From Pseudomonadota bacterium (GTDB lineage: Bacteria; Desulfobacterota; Desulfobacteria; Desulfobacterales; C00003060), in NCBI GenBank assembly GCA_015222985.1, contig JADFWI010000559.1:1-5227 (forward strand): DNA of 5,227 nucleotides, read 5' to 3'. Below the pieces are notes generated by a model. It did not search any database. It saw only the letters and a program-made list of their open reading frames with translations, and was not told where the DNA came from. Made by a program: the position numbers and the translations under genes. Shown here one piece after another: positions 1 through 5,227 of this stretch (position 1 is the first letter of the stretch; each line of letters opens with the position of its first letter).

Positions 1-63
1 AGTGTTCGGCTTTTTCTGAACACGCTCCCTGCCTTTCCTGACCAACTGATTGATCGTAGGCAT
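1..63 (-). CDS. rpsL: 30S ribosomal protein S12, N-terminal fragment (runs off the window)
   Basis: Only the first 21 codons are present; the gene continues past the left edge. The ATG is at 61-63 on the minus strand and the peptide begins MPTINQLVRKGRERV, followed by QKKPNT. This is the classic start of bacterial S12 (MPTINQLVRKGR). S12 sits at the decoding centre of the 30S subunit and helps monitor codon-anticodon pairing; the lysines involved in streptomycin response lie beyond the window. A strong Shine-Dalgarno (GGGGAGG) four bases upstream supports this start. The gene follows rpoC by 124 bp on the same strand, the usual rpoC to str-operon order (rpsL, rpsG, fusA), and has its own probable promoter in that gap. 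Identification is firm despite the short fragment. Confidence 0.96.
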   Translation of the reverse strand, partial: MPTINQLVRKGRERVQKKPNT

Positions 64-67
64 AATG

Positions 68-74
68 CCTCCCC
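68..74 (-). promoter_or_regulatory. Ribosome binding site of rpsL
   Basis: On the minus strand this reads GGGGAGG, followed by CATT and the ATG. It is a strong match to the anti-Shine-Dalgarno of 16S rRNA. The spacing is slightly short, but within the usual range when measured from the AGG core. It fixes the rpsL start. Confidence 0.85.
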
Positions 75-94
75 AACAAAAATGCGTAACCGTT

Positions 95-121
95 TCGGCA
101 AATCGTCTTGTGAACGACCGA
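95..121 (-). promoter_or_regulatory. Possible stem-loop in the rpsL leader
   Basis: Read on the minus strand, TCGGTCGT (121-114) can pair with ACGA (106-103) and CCGA (98-95). This gives an 8-bp stem with a 4-nt TTTG bulge on the 3' side and a 7-nt TCACAAG loop. It lies in the leader between the putative rpsL promoter and the Shine-Dalgarno. No U-tract follows, so it is not an intrinsic terminator. A regulatory role is inference; chance pairing is possible at this length. Confidence 0.3.
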
Positions 122-143
122 CAATAGCCACAAAAGTTTCTTA

Positions 144-187
144 ATTATAATATCGCACTCACGATGTCAATACTTTTTTGGCCTTTT
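144..187 (-). promoter_or_regulatory. Putative sigma-70-type promoter for rpsL (str operon)
   Basis: On the minus strand a perfect -35 hexamer TTGACA (170-165) and a perfect -10 hexamer TATAAT (149-144) are separated by 15 bp (150-164). The 17 nt between the rpoC stop and the -35 are A-rich (AAAAGGCC, then a run of A), resembling an UP element. A purine start would fall near 137-138, giving a leader of about 70 nt before the rpsL ATG. The 15-bp spacer is shorter than the optimal 17 and may weaken or regulate the promoter. The location between rpoC and rpsL, just outside coding sequence, supports a real promoter driving the ribosomal-protein/elongation-factor genes. Confidence 0.7.
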
Positions 188-3100
188 TTAAGCGTGAGCT
201 ATTTCTGCATCCTGAGCATCGGAGCCTCCCAGTATATCCTCATGGAATTCCTCTCGAACCCCTTCAGCCCTTAAGACCATGGGAGCGTTTCGATACCTCT
301 CCATGCCGGTGCCTGCAGGAATAATCCGCCCCATAATCACGTTCTCTTTGAGTCCCTTCAAGTGATCCACTTTGCCCGCGATACTTGCCTCGGATAGCAC
401 CTTAGTCGTTTCCTGAAACGATGCTGCAGAAATAAAGCTCTCAGTACTCAACGATGCCTTGGTAATGCCCAAAAGAACGGGGTTTGCCACAGCAGGCCTG
501 CCGCCCTCTGCCGCCACTCGGCGATTAACATCTTCAAAACGGAGCTTTTCCACATGTTCTTCCAGAATAAAGCCTGTGTCGCCCACGTCCACAATTTTCA
601 CACGTCCCAACATCTGCCTGACAATAACCTCAATATGTTTGTCATTGATCCTGACCCCTTGCAAGCGGTAAACTTCTTGTATTTGATCCACGAGATACCG
701 GGCCAGGGCTTGCTCGCCTCGAATGTTCAAGATGTCATGGGGGTTGGCCGCCCCACCGATCAGAGGATCCCCTGCCCTGAGAAAATCCCCATCAACGACG
801 TTTATGTGCTTTCCCCTGGGAATCAGATATTCTTTTTTCTCGCCAACGTCTGCAGGGGTTATGGTAATCTTTTGCTTTCCCTTTTTTGTCCCCTTGGCAA
901 TGTTCACATACCCATCAATTTCAGTAAGGACAGAGGCCTCCTTTGGTTTTCTGCATTCAAAAAGCTCTGCTATGCGCGGAAGACCTCCCGTAATGTCTTT
1001 GGTCTTGGTGGTCTCACGTGGAAGCTTCGCAATAACATGTCCAGCGTCAACCATATCTCCCTCAGAGACCATGAGAATGGCCTCGGTCGGCAGAAAATAG
1101 CGGGCCATCCCACCTCCAGGGAGCTTCGCTGTTTTGCCTGCCTCGTCCTTAATGGAAATCCTCGGGCGAACATCAGCATCCTTTGCTTCCACAACCACGT
1201 AGCTCGCCTTGCCTGTCACAGGGTCAACTTTTTCCTTAAGCGTTGTTCCGGTAATGACATCTCCGAACTTCACCTTGCCTCCAACCTCAGTAAGAATCGG
1301 GGTCGTGTAAGGATCCCACATCACCACCAGATCACCTGCTTTGACCTTTTCACCGTCCGCTACCCTGAAATGGGCGCCGTAGATGACAGGATATCGCTCT
1401 CGCTCACGGCCCTTCTCGTCCACAATGGCCAACTCCCCGCCCTGGCGATTCATGACCACATGTTCACCTTCCACGTTCTCAACCGTGTGCAGATCAATAT
1501 ACTTCACCTTGCCGGCGTTCACTGCCCTGAAGTCAGCCTGTTCTGCCGCTCCACGGGCGGTGCCGCCGATATGGAAGGTTCGCATGGTAAGCTGTGTGCC
1601 AGGTTCACCGATAGACTGGGCAGCAAGAATACCGACTGGTGTGCCAATCTCCACGAACTTCCCGTTGGCCAAATCTCGGCCGTAACACCTGCAACAAACC
1701 CCATCTCGGGAACGGCAGGTGAGGGCCGAACGGATACTGATCTTGGTCAGACCCGCATTGTCAATCTTGGCGACCCTGTCTTCATCAATCTCCTCATTGG
1801 CGCGGACCAGGATTTCATCCGTGTACGGATCCCTGATATCGTCGAGAGCTACGCGCCCAAGCACGCGTTCCCCCACCTTTTGAATGATCTCGCCACCTTC
1901 AACAAGGGACTCAACTTCAATCCCCGTGATTGTGCCGCAATCATCTTCAAAGACAGTACAATCCTGGGCAACGTCTACCAGACGACGTGTGAGATACCCT
2001 GAATTGGCGGTCTTGAGCGCAGTGTCAGCCAGGCCCTTTCGCGCGCCATGGGTCGAGCTAAAATACTGGAGCACTGTGAGGCCTTCACGAAAGTTAGCTG
2101 TGATCGGGGTTTCGATAATCTCGCCGGAAGGTTTAGCCATGAGGCCCCTCATGCCAGCCAACTGCCGCATCTGATCTTTGCTGCCACGTGATCCGGAATC
2201 CGCCATCATGTAGATGGGATTGAAGCTTTGCGTCGTGATCGCTTGACTGGTGTCTTCCGAAACAGGCTGCCCATCCTCATCCACGACGGATGCGACCTTC
2301 ATCTCATCCATCATTTCCTGGGCTACATCAGTGGTAGCCTTGGCCCAAATGTCAACTACCTTATTGTACTTTTCACCCCCGGTTATCAGGCCCTCCGTGT
2401 ACTGTTCGGTGATCTCAGCAACCTGCTCTTCAGCCATCTTGATGATATCCCACTTTTTCCGTGGAATGACCATATCATCAATACAAACAGATATCCCAGC
2501 CTTGGTAGCATATCTATACCCAATGTCCTTCAAGCGATCCGACAGGATGACCGTCGCCTTGCCTCCCAGGATTCTGTAGCAGTAATTGATCAGCCCGCTG
2601 AGAGATTTCTTGTCCATTGTCTTATTGATAAGATCAAAAGGAATACCGCGTCTCTTTTCCCCCATCTTGAATATGTGACAGTCTCCGTTCCCCTTGACAA
2701 TGTCACTAAACTCACCTTGTTGCAGCCCAAAAACCTCTTGCGCCTTCTGCGGACTAATCCCGAAAACGTCTTCCAGTATTTCCATCCGCACAAACCCCAT
2801 GTCGCCGCCTACGTCACGGCTAACGCTTTTCGAGTTGGTCTGGGCTATCTGAACAAAACTCCCTCCATCTCTCAAGTCTGCCAGCGCGGCATCGGCCTCC
2901 TGTTCTGAAGAAATCATGATGTGACTCAAACGCACAATCGGTTCATCGGGCAGGACCTCTCTGAGGATGATACGCCCAACAGTAGTCTCAACGCGCTGGC
3001 CATCCATACGAACCGAAATATAGGCGTGAAGGGCCACCTCGCCTGCATTATAGGCAGATCGCACTTCCTCAGGATTCGCAAATACCTTGCCCTCTCCCTT

Positions 3101-4660
3101 GGCGCCCGGAACTGCCCGGCTCATGTAGTAAATCCCCAAAACAATATCCTGCGTTGGAACGACAATAGGATCCCCATGAGCTGGCGAAAGGATATTGTTC
3201 GACGACAGCATCAGCACCCTGGCCTCAATTTGCGCCTCTATAGAAAGAGGCACATGGACTGCCATCTGGTCTCCGTCAAAGTCGGCATTAAAGGCCGTAC
3301 AGACCAACGGGTGGAGTTGAATCGCCTTGCCTTCGATGAGAATCGGCTCAAAAGCCTGCATCCCAAGACGATGCAACGTGGGAGCACGGTTTAGGATAAC
3401 CGGATACTCTCTTACAACCTCATCAAGGGTATCCCATACCTCAGGGGTCTCCCTTTCAACGAGCTTTTTTGCGCTCTTGACTGTGGTCACCAACCCCTTT
3501 TCTTCAAGCCTGTAAAAGACGAAAGGCTTGAAGAGTTCCAAGGCCATTTTCTTGGGCAGGCCACACTGGTGGAGACGCAGGTCCGGTCCTATGACAATGA
3601 CGGTCCGACCTGAATAGTCAACGCGTTTCCCCAACAGGTTTTGACGAAAACGTCCTTGCTTGCCTCTCAAGGCATCACTCAAAGACTTAAGGGGTCGCCT
3701 GTTCTGTCCCGTCACAACTCTGCCGTGACGACCATTGTCAAACAGGACGTCAGTTGCCTCTTGCAGCATCCTCTTTTCGTTACGGATAATGATCTCAGGG
3801 GCTCGCAGCTCCTGAAGGCGTTTCAAGCGGTTGTTGCGATTGATCACCCGGCGGTAAAGATCGTTTAGATCCGACGTGGCAAAGCGTCCCCCTTCCAGCG
3901 GAACCAGGGGCCGCAAATCCGGCGGCAGCACGGGAATCACGTCCATGATCATCCACTCGGGCCGATTTCCCGAACCACGAAAGGCATCAACAACCTTGAG
4001 CTGTTTGGACAGTTTTTTCCGCTTGGTTTCCGATCCGCTGCTCGAAATCTCCGCCCTCAACCGACTGTATTCTTCGTCTAAGTCAAGTCGTTCAAGAAGC
4101 ACCTTGATTGCTTCAGCTCCGATGCCTGCCTCAAACTCATGGCCGTATTTTTCTAAGGCCTCTCTATACCTTTCTTCTGAAAGGAGTTGATGCATGGCAA
4201 GGTCCGTATTCTTGGGATCGGTGACAATGTAGGAATCAAAATAGAGGACCTTTTCCAGATCCTTCATGGCCAGGTCCAGAAGGTTCCCGATCTTGCTCGG
4301 CAGGCTTCTCAAAAACCATATGTGTGCTACTGGAGTGGCCAACTTAATGTGCCCCATCCGCTCCCTGCGCACCTTGGACTGAATAACTTCGACCCCGCAC
4401 TTCTCACAGACTACACCGCGGTGCTTCATTCTCTTGTATTTGCCACAATTGCATTCGTAATCCTTGGTCGGGCCAAAGATCTTTGCGCAGAAAAGCCCGT
4501 CGCGCTCTGGCTTGAAGGTCCTGTAGTTAATCGTCTCGGGTTTCTTGATCTCTCCATAGGACCATTCATTGATCTTTTCAGCCGACGCCAATGCGATGCG
4601 TATGGCAGTATAGTTCAGGGGGTCCTTAGGTTTGGCAAAAAAACTGTATAGCTCTTCCAA
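188..4660 (-). CDS. rpoC: DNA-directed RNA polymerase beta' subunit with an inserted parvulin domain
   Basis: This is the largest RNA polymerase subunit, complete at 1490 residues (E. coli about 1407). It carries the catalytic Mg ligands and forms the clamp, bridge helix, trigger loop and secondary channel. Visible landmarks are zinc-1 cysteines 70, 72, 85, 88; lid about 252-264; rudder about 308-325; NADFDGDQM at 458-466 with Asp460/462/464; pore region from about 487; funnel/coiled-coil segment YNKVVDIW at 765-772; bridge helix about 860-900; zinc-2 cysteines 908, 982, 989, 992; trigger helix with Met1026, Arg1027, His1030; SI3 about 1037-1220; and C-terminal GITKASLSTESFISAASFQET at 1398-1418. 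Numbering matches E. coli exactly up to the active site. It is shifted by +94 at zinc-2, mainly because of a 99-residue parvulin-like insert at 574-672. The start is TTG at 4658-4660, supported by AAGGAG six bases upstream and by homology from the first residues. It follows rpoB by 20 nt. No frameshift is seen. Confidence 0.98.
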   Translation of the reverse strand: MEELYSFFAKPKDPLNYTAIRIALASAEKINEWSYGEIKKPETINYRTFKPERDGLFCAKIFGPTKDYECNCGKYKRMKHRGVVCEKCGVEVIQSKVRRERMGHIKLATPVAHIWFLRSLPSKIGNLLDLAMKDLEKVLYFDSYIVTDPKNTDLAMHQLLSEERYREALEKYGHEFEAGIGAEAIKVLLERLDLDEEYSRLRAEISSSGSETKRKKLSKQLKVVDAFRGSGNRPEWMIMDVIPVLPPDLRPLVPLEGGRFATSDLNDLYRRVINRNNRLKRLQELRAPEIIIRNEKRMLQEATDVLFDNGRHGRVVTGQNRRPLKSLSDALRGKQGRFRQNLLGKRVDYSGRTVIVIGPDLRLHQCGLPKKMALELFKPFVFYRLEEKGLVTTVKSAKKLVERETPEVWDTLDEVVREYPVILNRAPTLHRLGMQAFEPILIEGKAIQLHPLVCTAFNADFDGDQMAVHVPLSIEAQIEARVLMLSSNNILSPAHGDPIVVPTQDIVLGIYYMSRAVPGAKGEGKVFANPEEVRSAYNAGEVALHAYISVRMDGQRVETTVGRIILREVLPDEPIVRLSHIMISSEQEADAALADLRDGGSFVQIAQTNSKSVSRDVGGDMGFVRMEILEDVFGISPQKAQEVFGLQQGEFSDIVKGNGDCHIFKMGEKRRGIPFDLINKTMDKKSLSGLINYCYRILGGKATVILSDRLKDIGYRYATKAGISVCIDDMVIPRKKWDIIKMAEEQVAEITEQYTEGLITGGEKYNKVVDIWAKATTDVAQEMMDEMKVASVVDEDGQPVSEDTSQAITTQSFNPIYMMADSGSRGSKDQMRQLAGMRGLMAKPSGEIIETPITANFREGLTVLQYFSSTHGARKGLADTALKTANSGYLTRRLVDVAQDCTVFEDDCGTITGIEVESLVEGGEIIQKVGERVLGRVALDDIRDPYTDEILVRANEEIDEDRVAKIDNAGLTKISIRSALTCRSRDGVCCRCYGRDLANGKFVEIGTPVGILAAQSIGEPGTQLTMRTFHIGGTARGAAEQADFRAVNAGKVKYIDLHTVENVEGEHVVMNRQGGELAIVDEKGRERERYPVIYGAHFRVADGEKVKAGDLVVMWDPYTTPILTEVGGKVKFGDVITGTTLKEKVDPVTGKASYVVVEAKDADVRPRISIKDEAGKTAKLPGGGMARYFLPTEAILMVSEGDMVDAGHVIAKLPRETTKTKDITGGLPRIAELFECRKPKEASVLTEIDGYVNIAKGTKKGKQKITITPADVGEKKEYLIPRGKHINVVDGDFLRAGDPLIGGAANPHDILNIRGEQALARYLVDQIQEVYRLQGVRINDKHIEVIVRQMLGRVKIVDVGDTGFILEEHVEKLRFEDVNRRVAAEGGRPAVANPVLLGITKASLSTESFISAASFQETTKVLSEASIAGKVDHLKGLKENVIMGRIIPAGTGMERYRNAPMVLRAEGVREEFHEDILGGSDAQDAEIAHA
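1001..1552 (-). other. SI3-type lineage-specific insertion within the RpoC trigger loop
   Basis: Residues about 1037-1220 of RpoC separate the trigger helix (GEPGTQLTMRTFHIGG, 1018-1033) from the returning arm KDITGGLPRIAELFE (1221-1235). They align with the E. coli beta' SI3 domain, made of sandwich-barrel hybrid motifs. Shared landmarks include YGAHFRVADGEKV, WDPYTTPILTEVGG and GGMARYFLPTEAI. Its presence fits Proteobacteria and related phyla. SI3 moves with the trigger loop and lies near the secondary channel in known structures. It is a known insertion, listed so that it is not confused with the parvulin insert upstream. Confidence 0.85.
2645..2941 (-). other. Parvulin-type peptidyl-prolyl isomerase domain inserted in RpoC
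   Basis: RpoC residues 574-672 are absent from E. coli beta', where the flanking segments (TTVGRAIL plus seven residues, then LPYSIVNQ) join directly. Here REVLPDE runs into the insert, which ends at KRRG before IPFDLINK. The insert follows the parvulin (Rotamase/PpiC) pattern: beta-1 IVRLSHIMI with His580; an Ala-rich helix EQEADAALADLRDGGSF; helix IAQTNS; GGDMGF at 618-623; a helix around LEDVF; QEVFGLQQGEFSDIV at 641-655; and closing strand CHIFKMGEKR with His662. Both fold-defining histidines are kept. The Cys/Asp active-site position is Ser612, and the usual GYHI is DCHI. The segment between GGD and the QGE turn is about six residues longer than typical. The frame is open throughout, GC is about 51% like its flanks, and no intein or transposon signature is seen. 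Domain identity is confident; enzymatic activity and role are unknown. Confidence 0.9.
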
Positions 4661-4666
4661 GGCAAT

Positions 4667-4672
4667 CTCCTT
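4667..4672 (-). promoter_or_regulatory. Ribosome binding site that decides the rpoC TTG start
   Basis: The minus strand reads AAGGAG, a six-base spacer ATTGCC, then TTG. This near-consensus site lies in the 20-nt gap after the rpoB stop. It makes the TTG at 4658-4660 the preferred start, although no ATG is present there. Confidence 0.85.
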
Positions 4673-4680
4673 TTCTTAGG

Positions 4681-5227
4681 TTACTTTTTTTTTTCAGAAA
4701 GCTCGATATTCAAGCCCAAACCCTGCAGTTCCTTTACCAGCACATTGAAGGATTCAGGCACGCCTGCTTCAAGCACGTTTTCCCCTTTCACGATTTTTTC
4801 GTACATCCTTGTTCTGCCGGCCATATCATCAGATTTAACCGTCAAGAATTCCTGCAAAGCATAGGCTGCGCCATAGGCCTCCATGGCCCAGACTTCCATC
4901 TCCCCCAAACGCTGACCGCCAAACTGGGCTTTTCCGCCAAGCGGTTGCTGCGTCACAAGGGAATATGGCCCAATGGAACGAGCATGGATCTTGTCATCCA
5001 CAAGATGGTGCAGTTTTAACATGTACATCACGCCGACCGTGACTCTGTTGTCAAAAGGCTCTCCGGTGCGACCGTCATACAGCGTTGTTTGACCCTTGGA
5101 GGGATAACCTGCTGACTGCAACAATTCCTTGACCTGAGCCTCCTTTGCGCCGTCAAAGACCGGTGTGGCAACGTGGACGCCTTTCTCGAAACGCTTTGCA
5201 AGCTCCAACAACTCGTCTTCACCAAGG
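4681..5227 (-). CDS. rpoB: DNA-directed RNA polymerase beta subunit, C-terminal fragment
   Basis: The last 181 codons plus the TAA stop (4681-4683) of rpoB are present; the gene enters from the right edge, so no start lies in the window. The reading begins LGEDELLELAKRFEKG and continues through ATPVFDGA, LYDGRTGEPFDNRVTVG, MYMLKLHHLVDDKIHARS, YSLVTQQPLGGKAQFGGQR and GEMEVWAMEAYGAAYALQE to PESFNVLVKELQGLGLNIEL. These are the highly conserved C-terminal beta motifs that anchor beta to beta' and contribute to the clamp base and switch region. The protein ends ELSEKKK, whose lysine codons contain a run of ten A (4685-4694 as T on the plus strand). The stop lies 20 nt before rpoC on the same strand, the standard rpoBC operon. 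The rifampicin-binding region is outside the window. Confidence 0.98.
   Translation of the reverse strand, partial: LGEDELLELAKRFEKGVHVATPVFDGAKEAQVKELLQSAGYPSKGQTTLYDGRTGEPFDNRVTVGVMYMLKLHHLVDDKIHARSIGPYSLVTQQPLGGKAQFGGQRLGEMEVWAMEAYGAAYALQEFLTVKSDDMAGRTRMYEKIVKGENVLEAGVPESFNVLVKELQGLGLNIELSEKKK

Noticed and set aside
171..190. Intrinsic terminator just after rpoC
   Set aside because: The A-rich stretch on the coding strand contains only a GGCC palindrome and no hairpin followed by a U-tract. It fits an UP-like element of the rpsL promoter better.
1001..1552. Second large insert in the trigger loop as a novel domain
   Set aside because: It aligns by eye with the well-known SI3 insertion of proteobacterial beta'.
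554..2002. Long open frame of 482 codons on the plus strand, antisense to rpoC
   Set aside because: It lies wholly inside conserved rpoC on the opposite strand, has no recognisable domain, and is explained by rpoC codon bias. Its product has no coherent protein-like pattern.
2228..2908. Plus-strand open frame of 226 codons opposite the parvulin insert
   Set aside because: It is antisense to rpoC and crosses the insert boundary into ordinary beta' sequence, so it is a shadow rather than a gene brought in with the insert.
2645..2941. Insert as an intein, insertion sequence or separate gene
   Set aside because: There are no intein splice residues or homing-endonuclease motifs, no terminal repeats or target duplication that I can see, and the frame stays open through both borders. 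A parvulin domain explains the whole length.
4187..4651. Plus-strand open frame opposite the rpoC N-terminal zinc region
   Set aside because: The opposite strand is unmistakable beta' sequence; this is a shadow frame with no family features.

Overview
The window lies in the rpoB-rpoC-rpsL junction of a bacterial ribosomal/RNA-polymerase (beta-str) gene cluster, read entirely from the minus strand. In transcription order (right to left) it holds the last 181 codons of rpoB (beta subunit), a complete rpoC (beta' subunit, 1490 codons), a 124-bp intergenic region, and the first 21 codons of rpsL (ribosomal protein S12). The wording of the RpoC N-terminus (SFFAKPKDPLNYTAIRIALAS) and of the RpoB tail, the rpoC-rpsL order and a GC content near 50% suggest a Desulfobacterota (former Deltaproteobacteria) sulfate-reducer-like organism. 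This assignment rests on remembered family patterns, not on a search.

The outstanding feature is inside rpoC. Apart from one segment, the protein aligns with E. coli beta' throughout: zinc cysteines at 70/72/85/88, catalytic NADFDGDQ at 458-465, bridge helix, trigger loop, and the proteobacterial SI3 insertion. At residue 573/574 an extra segment of about 99 residues (nt 2645-2941) is spliced in frame into the pore region, between REVLPDE and IPFDLINK. It has the clear signature of a parvulin-type (PpiC/SurA/PrsA family) peptidyl-prolyl cis-trans isomerase: an opening LSHIMI with histidine, a central GGDMGF, a QQGEFSDIV turn and a closing CHIFK histidine. This RNA polymerase therefore appears to carry a built-in prolyl isomerase domain, placed shortly before the coiled coil at the secondary-channel entrance.

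The rpoB-rpoC gap is 20 nt with a good Shine-Dalgarno sequence in front of a TTG start, so the two genes are co-transcribed and closely linked in translation. Between rpoC and rpsL there is no recognisable intrinsic terminator. Instead there are consensus -35 (TTGACA) and -10 (TATAAT) hexamers with a short 15-bp spacer, preceded by A-rich sequence and followed by a roughly 70-nt leader with a possible stem-loop and a strong Shine-Dalgarno. rpsL and the genes after it are probably expressed both by read-through from rpoBC and from this internal promoter. The many other open frames on either strand inside rpoC are shadows.
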